Source of the DNA: Actinomycetota bacterium
GTDB taxonomy: Bacteria > Actinomycetota > Acidimicrobiia > Acidimicrobiales > CADCTF01
Reading direction: 5' to 3'
Length of the DNA stretch: 26,132 bases
Assembly (NCBI GenBank): GCA_019348305.1
Contig: JAHWJQ010000006.1
Location: forward strand, 1-26,132
Positions 7,010 to 14,710 of the stretch are shown piece after piece. The position numbers were made by a program, and so were the translations under genes. The stretch's first letter is position 1, and each line of letters starts with the position of its first letter. A model generated the notes under the pieces. The model was given only the letters and a program-made list of their open reading frames with translations. It searched no databases and was not told where the DNA came from.

Positions 7010-8802
7010 TCCCGGAGAACCTAAGCAGCCGGCGCGATGTGCCGGCGGCAGCCAGCCGACTGGCCAAGGCTCTGCGCGAGGCGCTCGACGACGATGCCAC
7101 CGTCTGGTTCGAGCCCCTGTTCGGCGCCGGTCGGGAACGGCCCGACCTGGTGGCGCTCGTCCCCGACACCGGCATCCTCGTGCTCGAGATCCTCGGGGCA
7201 AAGAATGGTGCGCTGCGCGGGATGCGCGACGGGGGCCTGGTCGTCGTCGACCGGAACGACAACGAGCACGTCGTGCCGACGCCGCTCGCCCGGGCCGAGG
7301 CGTTCGCCTCGGACCTGGCAGAACGCATCGCCTCAGCACCGGCACTCGGGCCCTCGGACTGCCTTGCGGTGACCGCCGGCGGTGTCTTCGCCTACGTGTC
7401 CCGGAGCGAGGCCGAGAGCGCCGGCTACGGCAGGGTCGTCGACCTCGGTCGCTGCCTGTTCCGAGACGACCTCGACGTGGCGCTTGACAACGCCGGCGCC
7501 TTCCGTCGTCTGGTCGCCCGCCTTCTGTCGACGGAGCTGCGCGACCCGATCGGCGTCGAGGCGGAGAGGGTCCACCGGGCCCTCATCCATCCCGAGACGG
7601 TCATCGGCGCACCGACCCTCCCGTTCCCCACGCCAACACCGGCCGAGGAGCTCCAGGTGCTGGACCGCCAACAGGAGGCGCTCGCTCGCGGCCTCGGAGA
7701 CGGTCACCGCGTCATCCGGGGCGTCGCCGGCAGCGGGAAGACGCTGGTGCTGACGTTCCGAGCCCGCCACCTGGCTGCCCTGCACCCCAGGCACAGCGTG
7801 CTCGTCACGTGTTTCACCCGATCCCTCGCCGGCTCGCTAAGCCGCCAGCTCCGCGACCTGCCGAACGTGACCGTCAGGACCATCGATCAGGTGATCAGAG
7901 ATGTCATGTTCAGCTGCACCGGGAGCGGCATCGACTTCGCGACGAAGCCCGAGCTCGCCGACCGGGCGTCGGCTGCACTCGCCGCCCTCACCTCGCCGGC
8001 CGCGTACCCCGTGCGCCGCTACGACCACGTCCTCGTCGACGAGGCCCAGGACTTTCCCACCCCGGCCCTCGAACTCTGCGTCCGCCTCCTGAGCGACGGG
8101 TCCACTTCGCTCCTGGTCGTCGCCGATGCCGCCCAGAACATTTTCCGCAACAACTTCACGTGGAAGGCCGCGGGCATCAACGCGGCGGGACGCACCCGGG
8201 TGCTCAACATCGGCTACCGCAACACCCGAGAAGTACTCGAGTTCGCCCACGACTTCCTGATGCGGGGCGGCGACGTCCGCCTCGACGCTGGCGCCGAGGC
8301 CTCCGACGAGACGGCGGTGATCACACCCGTCCTGAGCACACGTCATGGGCCCGTGCCCGTCTTCCTGATCGCCGACTCCCCACCGCTGGAATGCCTGAGC
8401 ATCGCCGAACATTGCGCCGAACGAATCGCCAAGGGTTCGCCGCCCGGATCGATCGCCGTGCTCTACGGCTCCAGCCGGGCACGTGGCTTCGACTGGCTCA
8501 CCGCGCTCCGGAAGGCGTTCGATCGCCTCGGGGTCCCGTACCGGTGGGCCACCGACCCCAACGACCGGTCCGGCAAGGAGAACCTCGGCGCCGACCCCGA
8601 GAAGGTCGTGCTGAGCACGATCCACTCGGCCAAGGGTCTCGAATGGCGCCACGTGGTGCTCTTCGCCATCTTCGACGATCGACCCGAGTCTGATCGCACC
8701 GTCAACCGCCGCCTCATCTACGTCGGCATGACCCGCGCCACCGAGGAACTCGCCATCTCGCGAAGCGGGCACCACCAGTACATGGTCGACATGGAGCGGT
8801 AG
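6997..8802 (+). CDS. NERD-like domain - UvrD/SF1 helicase fusion
   Basis: The protein has 601 residues from ATG 6997, which lies inside the last codons of the upstream gene (13-base overlap, strong coupling). The N-terminus resembles a NERD nuclease-related domain: RPDLVALVPDTGILVLEIL, with Asp50 and Glu64. The position where the ExK lysine is expected is Leu66; a Lys lies three residues on in GAKNG, so nuclease activity is doubtful. A UvrD-like SF1 helicase follows: Walker A GVAGSGKT at 242-249, DEAQD at 348-352, GYRNTREV, TIHSAKGLEW at 541-550, and YVGMTRA at 575-581. It is compact for the family and lacks long 1B/2B insertions, like the small helicases of defence loci. It is the last gene of the Fic cluster. 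Confidence 0.88.
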   Translation: MAFLIPENLSSRRDVPAAASRLAKALREALDDDATVWFEPLFGAGRERPDLVALVPDTGILVLEILGAKNGALRGMRDGGLVVVDRNDNEHVVPTPLARAEAFASDLAERIASAPALGPSDCLAVTAGGVFAYVSRSEAESAGYGRVVDLGRCLFRDDLDVALDNAGAFRRLVARLLSTELRDPIGVEAERVHRALIHPETVIGAPTLPFPTPTPAEELQVLDRQQEALARGLGDGHRVIRGVAGSGKTLVLTFRARHLAALHPRHSVLVTCFTRSLAGSLSRQLRDLPNVTVRTIDQVIRDVMFSCTGSGIDFATKPELADRASAALAALTSPAAYPVRRYDHVLVDEAQDFPTPALELCVRLLSDGSTSLLVVADAAQNIFRNNFTWKAAGINAAGRTRVLNIGYRNTREVLEFAHDFLMRGGDVRLDAGAEASDETAVITPVLSTRHGPVPVFLIADSPPLECLSIAEHCAERIAKGSPPGSIAVLYGSSRARGFDWLTALRKAFDRLGVPYRWATDPNDRSGKENLGADPEKVVLSTIHSAKGLEWRHVVLFAIFDDRPESDRTVNRRLIYVGMTRATEELAISRSGHHQYMVDMER

Positions 8803-9187
8803 CGGCCGCGCCGGCGGGTTGACCCTTGGGCGATGTCCACGAACGCCTGCCACCGGCGGCGTACCTTGGCTGTCGCTCGCTGCGGTCCGGGGACGTCCGT
8901 CAAGGGTTCGGCTCCTTCGACCGTGCGGCGGGGTTGCGGCTGTTCTCGGCGGAGATGAGCCGTCCGACGTCTTACTGACCGCCCATGCCGTCTTCGTCAC
9001 CGTGCCCGCAGGCGGCGAGCATCGAGGCGAGGCGCGGTTGCGCGACTGGTAGTCGAAGGGGAGCCGCGGCTCGGCGAGGAACTGTGATCGAACGGTTACC
9101 TCCAGAGCGCGTGTCCGTCGCCGGGTGCGGGTAGGTCGGCGGGGCGAAGGTCGCTACCGCAACGGAGTGCCAAAGGGGACACCGAAC
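8803..9187. other. Intergenic gap between helicase cluster and metabolic operon
   Basis: These 385 bases hold no gene that I can support. They contain a perfect 12-base palindrome GAGCCGCGGCTC at 9061-9072 and a NotI-type palindrome GCGGCCGC directly after the helicase stop. No T-tract terminator and no convincing promoter are visible. The gap separates two functionally different blocks and may hold the boundary of the island that starts at the tRNA. Confidence 0.6.
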
Positions 9188-9510
9188 ATGTCGAGACCGC
9201 TGAGCGAACAAGTCGTCGTGGTCGTCGGCGCCTCGTCCGCCATCGGGCGGGAGACGGCCGTGCAGTTCGGCGAGCGGGGGTCGTCGGTCGTGCTCGCCGC
9301 TCGCAACGAGGAGGCGCTGCAGGCGGTGGCCGACGAGGTCGAGCGCCTGGGAGGAAAGGACCTCGTCGTCCCCACGACGCCTCCGACTTCGAGCAGGTGC
9401 GCGCCCTTCGCGACCGTGCGTCTAGCACTTCAGGCACATCGACACCTGGGTCAAGGCCCCCGCCCCCAGTCTCTACGGCACGGTGGAGCAGATCAGCCCG
9501 GACGCCACCT
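9188..9510 (+). pseudogene. Short-chain dehydrogenase (SDR), frameshifted and truncated
   Basis: The frame from ATG 9188 begins as a normal SDR: VVVVVGASSAIGRETAVQF (the nucleotide-binding GxxxGxG), then SVVLAARNEEALQAVADEVERLGG. A one-base loss near 9374-9376 moves the match to the next frame (DASDFEQVRALRDRA). A second near 9424 moves it again (HFRHIDTWVKAPAPSLYGTVEQISPDA). After that the SDR ends: the catalytic Tyr-x-x-x-Lys and the C-terminal half are absent, and the frame simply runs into the next gene. Because more than half of the enzyme is deleted, sequencing error cannot explain it. Related SDRs often accompany SRPBCC and GMC oxidoreductase genes like those downstream. Confidence 0.8.
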
Positions 9511-9581
9511 GCGCTCGCCACGGGGAGACGAAGCGGCGCGGCCGGAAGGAGTGTTCGAGTGAACAGGACAAGGAGGAGCTG

Positions 9582-10031
9582 ATGGCCCACATCGAGCGCA
9601 GCATCGAGATCGAAGCGAGCCCGGAAGGGGTGTTCAAGGTCCTCACCGACCTCGACCGCCTGCCCGACTGGTCGACCGTCACCGTGACGACGCACGAGGT
9701 GCCCGACGGCGAACTGAAAGTCGGGACTGAGTTCCGCCAGACCCTCCGCGTCCTCGGGCGCAACATCGACTGTGACTGGCGGGTCACCGAACTGGACGCG
9801 CCGAACCGCATCGCGTACGAGGCCACAGCGCCGGGCGGGGGGCAGCTGCGCATGGCCCAGCAGGTGCGGGGCGAAGGGGGCCGCAGCCGGGTGGAACTCG
9901 ACCTCGACTACGAGTTGCCCGGCGGCCTCGCGGGCGAGCTCGTCGATCGGGCCTACGCCGAGCGGCGCAACGAGCGCGAAGCCGAGCATTCGCTGCAGAA
10001 CCTGAAAGACCTTTTGGAAGCAAGACCCTAG
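9582..10031 (+). CDS. SRPBCC family (START/Bet v1-like) protein
   Basis: The protein has 149 residues and the SRPBCC opening: MAHIERSIEIEASPEGVFKV, then LTDLDRLPDWS. Ionic and aromatic positions typical of these cup-shaped hydrophobic-ligand binding proteins follow (WRVTELDAPNRIAYEA; VELDLDYELPGGLAGELVDR). It probably binds or modifies a small hydrophobic molecule in the cytoplasm; the ligand is unknown. AGGAGGAG lies six bases before ATG 9582, so this start is well supported over longer in-frame extensions, which come from the SDR remnant. The next gene starts 15 bases after the stop. Confidence 0.87.
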   Translation: MAHIERSIEIEASPEGVFKVLTDLDRLPDWSTVTVTTHEVPDGELKVGTEFRQTLRVLGRNIDCDWRVTELDAPNRIAYEATAPGGGQLRMAQQVRGEGGRSRVELDLDYELPGGLAGELVDRAYAERRNEREAEHSLQNLKDLLEARP

Positions 10032-10046
10032 TAGCGAGGAGAAGAA

Positions 10047-10604
10047 ATGACCGAGTACGAGTTCTGGCCGGCGGTGGTCGCCGGCTTCCTCGGCGGTCTC
10101 GTCATGAGCATGGTCATGAAGGCGATGGCCAAGGCCGGCAAGACGGAGATGGACCTCGCCCTCATCGAGGGCTCGATGTTCACCGGGGACCGCAAGAAGG
10201 CGATGGGCATCGGCATGGTCATGCACCTGGTGCTCCTGAGCGGGATCGTCATCGGCAGCATTTACGCCCTGCTGTTCTCCGTCCTCGACGTCGACCCCTC
10301 CAACCTGTGGTGGGTCGGCGCCCTGTTCGGCATCGCGCACGGGGCGATGGCAGGGGCCCTGATGATGCCGGCCCTGCCGCTGATGCACCCACGGATGGTC
10401 GATGAGGACTCACCTCTCGCCGGCGAGATCCCCACCTCGGCCCGCCCCGGCAGCCCCGTGCTGACGGCCGAGCCAGAGTTGCGGCTGCGGGCGCCCGGGC
10501 TGTTCGGCAAGTACTACGGCAAGACCATGCCGGCCATGGTCATCATGGTGCACCTGCTCTACGGGCTCACCGTGGGCCTCGTGTACTGGTGGCTGGCGGC
10601 GTGA
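10047..10604 (+). CDS. Four-helix membrane protein, unknown function
   Basis: The 185-residue protein has four likely membrane segments: residues about 7-28 (WPAVVAGFLGGLVMSMVMKA), 54-80 (GIGMVMHLVLLSGIVIGSIY), 90-115 (WWVGALFGIAHGAMAGALMM), and a C-terminal one ending in YWWLAA. It is Met-rich (GMVMH, SMVMKAMA, MPAMVIM), with His residues in or near helices, which could bind metal or haem, though this is only a guess. GAGGAGAAGAA directly precedes the ATG. I do not recognise the family with certainty. It lies in the same operon as the oxidoreductase genes. Confidence 0.8.
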   Translation: MTEYEFWPAVVAGFLGGLVMSMVMKAMAKAGKTEMDLALIEGSMFTGDRKKAMGIGMVMHLVLLSGIVIGSIYALLFSVLDVDPSNLWWVGALFGIAHGAMAGALMMPALPLMHPRMVDEDSPLAGEIPTSARPGSPVLTAEPELRLRAPGLFGKYYGKTMPAMVIMVHLLYGLTVGLVYWWLAA

Positions 10605-10648
10605 CGAGCTCTTCCCTTTTCCAACCGCGGACCGTGGCCTAGCTCGCC

Positions 10649-11518
10649 GTGCTCTTCGTCTCGCCCTCTCGCCTCCGCGACCACCGTCGGGCGTGGAGCG
10701 CCGAGGAAGACGCCGTGCGACGACGCCTCCGCCTCATCGTCGCGATCTTCACCGGGCTCATCTGGGTCGACAACCTCACCGAGCACTACCGGGGCGACTT
10801 CCGCCGCCGGCTCATGTGGGTGCCGGTCGTGGCCAACCCGGCCGTGGCCGGGGTGGCGCTCGCCTCGGCCTTGTCCCGCCGGTCTCGGTGGCGCCAGTTG
10901 TTCCTCGCCGCCTCCGTGGCCCAGGTCGTCATCTCCCTCGTCGGCTTCGTCGAGCACCAGCGGGGGATCGAGCGCCAGCCCGGGAAGGGGTGGCAGGCCT
11001 ACCTGTACAACGCCTGGTACGGGCCGCCCGTCGCTGCGCCGCTCCAGTACCTGGGCTTCGGGATCCTCGGGCTCATCGCCACCCTCCCCCGCCGGGCCCT
11101 CGCCCCCCTGCTGAGTGCGATGTCGCTGCGCCGTCTCCTGAGGCTCTACACGGCGGTGAACGTCCCGCCGCTGTGGGGAGAGATCGCCTACCTGCACGCC
11201 CGGGGCTCGTTCCAGGACCCCTTCCAGTGGCTCCCGGTCGTGGTCCTCCCCGCCGCTGGGACGGCCAGCGCGGTGGCGGCCGCCGCCGACGGGGAGGCCA
11301 CCACCACGGCGCATCGAGTCGGGGCGCGCGCCGTGGTCGGCCTCGGCGTGGTCGGCACCGTCTTCCACGTGGTCGGCCTGGCCCGGCGCTTCCACGGCCT
11401 CGACCGGCGCTCGCTGCTGTTCAACTGGCTCTCGGGCCCCCCAGTCCCCGCCCCCCTCCAGCTCATCGGGCTGGGCCTGGCCGCCCTGGTCGGCGAGGGG
11501 GCGACGAAGCGGTCGTGA
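10649..11518 (+). CDS. Membrane protein with an internal duplication
   Basis: The protein has 289 residues from GTG 10649 and several hydrophobic segments. It consists of two similar halves, about residues 36-145 and 172-282. MWVPVVANPAVAGVALASAL matches QWLPVVVLPAAGTASAVAAA, and YLYNAWYGPPVAAPLQYLG matches LLFNWLSGPPVPAPLQLIG. Each half therefore has a (W)xPVV segment and an N-x(3)-GPPVxAPLQ signature, which suggests a pseudo-two-fold membrane unit. Its stop overlaps the GTG of the dehydrogenase small subunit (GTGA), so it may be the membrane anchor of that enzyme in place of the cytochrome subunit. This role is inferred from position only. Confidence 0.8.
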   Translation: MLFVSPSRLRDHRRAWSAEEDAVRRRLRLIVAIFTGLIWVDNLTEHYRGDFRRRLMWVPVVANPAVAGVALASALSRRSRWRQLFLAASVAQVVISLVGFVEHQRGIERQPGKGWQAYLYNAWYGPPVAAPLQYLGFGILGLIATLPRRALAPLLSAMSLRRLLRLYTAVNVPPLWGEIAYLHARGSFQDPFQWLPVVVLPAAGTASAVAAAADGEATTTAHRVGARAVVGLGVVGTVFHVVGLARRFHGLDRRSLLFNWLSGPPVPAPLQLIGLGLAALVGEGATKRS

Positions 11519-12189
11519 AGCGCTCGCCCTACCCCCACTACGACGTGCTGGCCGAAGCCGGCCACTGGGACGACCGCACGCAGGAGGTGGTGCGCCGGCG
11601 GGTGCAGGAGGTCCCCCCGTACCGCTTCTTCGACAACGAGGAGGCGGCCCGCCTGGAGGCGGTGTGCGAGCGGGTCATCCCCCAGGAGGACCGCGCGCCG
11701 GCGGAGCGCATCCCGATCGCCCCGTTCATCGACCAGGCCCTCGAGGCCGACGAGACCGACGGCTTCCGACAGCCCGATGTGCCCTGGCCCCAGGAGGCGT
11801 GGCGGCTGGGGCTGCGGGGGATCGAAGAAGCCAGCCGGGCGACGTTCGACCGGGGCTTCAGCGATCTGGGCCAGGATCAGCGCGACCAGGTGCTGGGGGC
11901 GGTGCAGCGGGGCGAGGTGTCGGGTGGGGCGTGGGACGCCCTGCCGCCCGAGAAGTTCTTCAAGCAACTCGTGCAACAGGTCATCACCGTGTACTACGCC
12001 CACCCGAAGGCGTGGAGCGAGATCGGCTGGGGAGGCCCGGCCAGCCCCCGGGGCTACGTGCGCACCGGCTACGGGCGGCGGGACCCCTGGGAGCCGGACG
12101 AGCGGGGGCAGGCGTCGTCGGTGGAGCTGGTGCGCCGCCGCGAGGAGCGCCAGTCGACTGCGTCGGGCACGGGAGGGGCGACCCATTGA
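11515..12189 (+). CDS. Gluconate 2-dehydrogenase subunit 3 family protein
   Basis: The protein has 224 residues from GTG 11515 (4-base overlap with the previous stop). The family pattern is visible: RFFDNEEAARLEAVCERVIPQED, then IAPFIDQALE and GLRGIEEASRATFDRGFSDLGQDQRDQVL. It continues FFKQLVQQVITVYYAHPKAWSEIGWGGPASPRGYV. This small subunit normally binds the GMC flavoprotein and supports its folding, export or electron transfer. I see no twin-arginine signal here, although family members often have one. It is directly followed by the GMC gene with overlapping stop/start. Confidence 0.88.
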   Translation: MKRSPYPHYDVLAEAGHWDDRTQEVVRRRVQEVPPYRFFDNEEAARLEAVCERVIPQEDRAPAERIPIAPFIDQALEADETDGFRQPDVPWPQEAWRLGLRGIEEASRATFDRGFSDLGQDQRDQVLGAVQRGEVSGGAWDALPPEKFFKQLVQQVITVYYAHPKAWSEIGWGGPASPRGYVRTGYGRRDPWEPDERGQASSVELVRRREERQSTASGTGGATH

Positions 12190-13766
12190 AGGCTGTCAAG
12201 CGCGCCGAGGTGGACGCCTGCGTGGTCGGGGTGGGAGCCGCGGGCGGTGTCCTCGTGAAGGAGCTTGCCGAGGCGGGCTGGTCGGTGGTCGGGTTGGAGG
12301 CCGGCCCCCACTGGGAGCCCCAGCGCGACTTCGTCTCGGACGAGCGCACGATGCACAAGCTGTACTGGCGGGACCGGCGCATCACGACCGGCGAGCACCC
12401 CATCGAGCTGGCCGGGAACGTGACCGGCCGAGGAGTGGGGGGCAGCACCGTCCATTACGCCATGTACGCCCTGCGCATGCACCCCTCAGACTTCCGCACC
12501 CGGACGCGCGACGGGGTCGGCCATGACTGGCCCATCGGCTACGACGACCTCGAGCCCTACTACGACCAAGTGGAGCGCGAGCTGGGCATCGCCGGCCCCG
12601 TCGACTGGCCGTGGGAGCCGGCCGGCCGCGGCGCCCACCCCTACCGTCCCCATCAGCTCAACGGGGTCGGAGAGGTGATGGCCCGGGGCTGCGACGCCCT
12701 CGGCATCCGCTGGCGACCGGGGCCCATCGCGACGCTGTCCGCGCCGAAGGGCGAGCGGCCGCCCTGCGTCTACCGGGGCTGGTGCATCTACGGCTGCACC
12801 ACCGACGCCAAGTCCAGCACCCTCGTCACCTACGTCCGCCAGGCGGTGCGGGCCGCCGCGGAGATCCGCCCCCACAGCATGGCCTTTCGCGTCAACATGG
12901 ACGGGGCGGGGCGGGCCGCCGGCGTCAGCTACTACCGCACCGACGGCGACGGCGAGGTCGTGGAGGAGGAGCAACCGGCTCGCGTGGTCATCGTCGCCGG
13001 CTACTCGATCGAGACCCCCCGGCTGTTGCTGATGTCGGCCTGCGCGGCCCACCCCGACGGGCTGGCCAACACCAGCGGGCTGGTGGGCAAGGGGCTGATG
13101 GTGCACTCGGCCCACACCGTGTTCGGGCGCTTCCCCGAGCCCGTGCGCCAGTACAAGGCCCCCCCGCCCAGCACCATCACCCAGGACTTCTACGAGACGA
13201 ACGCGGCCAACGACTACGTGCGGGGGTTCAGCATCGAGACCGTCGGGCCCCTTCCCATCAAGTTCGCACAGAACCTGGCCAGCTCGCTTGGGCTGTGGGG
13301 GGCTGAGTTGCGCGAGGCCATGTTCGACTACATCCACTACGCCGGGCTGGGCCTGGTGGGCGAGACCCTGCCCGCCGACGGCAACTCGGTGACACTGCAC
13401 CCCGACGAGCGCGACCACCTGGGCCTGCCCATCCCCGTCGTGTCCTTCTCGTGGGGAGAGAACGACAAGCGCCTGTTCGAGGCGGGCATCAACACCGAGC
13501 GCGAGATCCTGGAGGCGGCCGGGGCCGAGGTCACCTTCACCGCCGACGACACGGCGCACCTGATGGGGGCATGCCGCATGGGCGACGACCCCGCGAGCTC
13601 GGTGGTGGACGCCAACTGCCGGGCGTGGGACGTGCCCAACCTCTACGTGTGCGACGGGAGCGTCTTCGTCACCTCGTCGGCCTCCAACCCCAGCCTCACC
13701 ATCCAGGCCATCGCGGCCCGCACGGCGGACCACCTGGTGGCGGCCGGGAGGCGGGGGGAGCTGTGA
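12186..13766 (+). CDS. GMC family FAD oxidoreductase (gluconate dehydrogenase large subunit-like)
   Basis: The 526-residue protein starts at TTG 12186, overlapping the upstream stop, with GGGAGGGG seven bases before it. The N-terminal FAD-binding GVGAAGG (GxGxxG at 15-20) is followed by Glu38 for the ADP ribose. GRGVGGSTVHYAMYALRMHPSDF is the GMC signature. A Cys-containing segment WCIYGCTTDAKSS and the C-terminal HLMGACRMG (458-466) and SASNPSLTIQAIA are typical of the gluconate/sorbosone-dehydrogenase branch. It oxidises a sugar, sugar acid or alcohol and passes electrons to a partner. The usual cytochrome c subunit is not in this window. Long ORFs in the other frames here are codon-bias shadows. 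Confidence 0.92.
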   Translation: MKAVKRAEVDACVVGVGAAGGVLVKELAEAGWSVVGLEAGPHWEPQRDFVSDERTMHKLYWRDRRITTGEHPIELAGNVTGRGVGGSTVHYAMYALRMHPSDFRTRTRDGVGHDWPIGYDDLEPYYDQVERELGIAGPVDWPWEPAGRGAHPYRPHQLNGVGEVMARGCDALGIRWRPGPIATLSAPKGERPPCVYRGWCIYGCTTDAKSSTLVTYVRQAVRAAAEIRPHSMAFRVNMDGAGRAAGVSYYRTDGDGEVVEEEQPARVVIVAGYSIETPRLLLMSACAAHPDGLANTSGLVGKGLMVHSAHTVFGRFPEPVRQYKAPPPSTITQDFYETNAANDYVRGFSIETVGPLPIKFAQNLASSLGLWGAELREAMFDYIHYAGLGLVGETLPADGNSVTLHPDERDHLGLPIPVVSFSWGENDKRLFEAGINTEREILEAAGAEVTFTADDTAHLMGACRMGDDPASSVVDANCRAWDVPNLYVCDGSVFVTSSASNPSLTIQAIAARTADHLVAAGRRGEL

Positions 13767-13814
13767 GGACAACCGACAGCAAAGCCATGAGACAACGAGA
13801 GAGGAGAGACCAAC

Positions 13815-14324
13815 ATGAGCACGGCCACCCTTCTGCGTGACGCCGCCGTCGGCGCCGGCGCCGGATTGCTGGCGTCCAAGGTCATGTCGCCGGCGACGAG
13901 CAAGCTCTATGAGTTCCAGACCGAGGAGGCCAAGAAGAAAGAGACCGAGGCGAGCTACGGCACGGCCTACAACGTGGCGGCCAAGAAGACGGCGGCCGTG
14001 GTGGGCATGGAACTGAGCGAGGAGCAGGTCACCAAGGCGGGCACGGCGCTGCACTACGCGCTGGGCGTGGCCTGGGCGCCGTTGTACATGTGGCTGCGCC
14101 GGTCCCGGGGCTGGTCGCCGTGGGGTGCGGGGATGGCGGCGGGGGCGTCGATGTACGTCCTCGTCGACGAAGTGGCCAACCCCCTGCTCAAGTTCACCCC
14201 CCCGCCTCAGAAGTACCCGCTCGTCACCCACCTGCGGGGCCTGGCCGGCCACTTCGTGTACGGGCTCGGCCTGGCCGCCGGCGTCGAGGCAGGGTGGCGT
14301 CTCATCGGGGGGCGGCCCCGATGA
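13815..14324 (+). CDS. DUF1440-like membrane protein
   Basis: The protein has 169 residues. A Gly/Ala-rich first helix (DAAVGAGAGLLASKVMSPAT) precedes a charged segment (FQTEEAKKKETEASYGTAYNVAAKK). Three further hydrophobic stretches follow (ALHYALGVAWAPLYMWL; GAGMAAGASMYVLVDEVANPLL; LAGHFVYGLGLAAGVEAGW), a layout seen in DUF1440/YagU-type inner-membrane proteins. GAGAGGAGAGA precedes the ATG. Its stop overlaps the next ATG (ATGA), so translation is coupled to the transducer-like gene. The role is unknown; YagU is linked to acid tolerance in E. coli, and whether that applies here is not known. Confidence 0.78.
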   Translation: MSTATLLRDAAVGAGAGLLASKVMSPATSKLYEFQTEEAKKKETEASYGTAYNVAAKKTAAVVGMELSEEQVTKAGTALHYALGVAWAPLYMWLRRSRGWSPWGAGMAAGASMYVLVDEVANPLLKFTPPPQKYPLVTHLRGLAGHFVYGLGLAAGVEAGWRLIGGRPR

Positions 14325-14695
14325 GCGGGATCGGTCGGAGGATCTGGGCCATCCCCGAGGGCTACATCCCGGCGTGGAGCGCAGGACCGGAGCCGGAGAT
14401 GACCAGCCACGAGACGGCCTGCATCCTCAACGCCAACGACGAGGACGCCCACGTCGAGATCACCGTCTACTTCACCGACCGCGAGCCGGCCGGCCCCTAC
14501 CGGCTGACCGTCCCGGCCCGGCGGACGCTGCACCAGCGCTTCAACGAGCTCACCGACCCCGAGCCGGTCCCGCGGGCGACGCCCTATGCCAGCGTGGCTC
14601 GCTCCGACGTTCCCGTCGTGGTGCAACACACCCGCCTCGACTCCCGCCAGGCCGAGAACTCCCTATTGACGACGATCGCCTTCGCCGGCGAGTGA
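14321..14695 (+). CDS. Sensory rhodopsin transducer-like (ASRT family) protein
   Basis: The 124-residue soluble protein has the ASRT pattern: GRRIWAIPEGYIPAWSAGPEPEMTSHE and ACILNANDEDAHVEITVYF. TDREPAGPYRLTVPARRTLHQRFNEL and SDVPVVVQHTRLDSRQAENSLLTTIAF then follow, giving an all-beta fold of the family's usual length. The founding member binds Anabaena sensory rhodopsin, but most bacterial homologues occur without a rhodopsin, and none is in this window. The family has a carbohydrate-binding-like jelly-roll look, so a sugar-related role beside the dehydrogenase is conceivable (inference). Start ATG 14321 overlaps the previous stop. Confidence 0.87.
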   Translation: MSGIGRRIWAIPEGYIPAWSAGPEPEMTSHETACILNANDEDAHVEITVYFTDREPAGPYRLTVPARRTLHQRFNELTDPEPVPRATPYASVARSDVPVVVQHTRLDSRQAENSLLTTIAFAGE

Positions 14696-14710
14696 ACGAG
14701 AGGACACACG

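Noticed and set aside
8819..9052. Plus- and minus-strand frames in the gap after the helicase, one with integrase-like basic residues
   Set aside because: No catalytic residues, no start signal and no family resemblance.
12486..14252. Long minus-strand open frame (588 codons) opposite the GMC oxidoreductase
   Set aside because: It is an antisense shadow of high-GC codon use. Its composition (Val, Gly, His, Arg runs) shows no domain, while the plus strand carries all GMC motifs.
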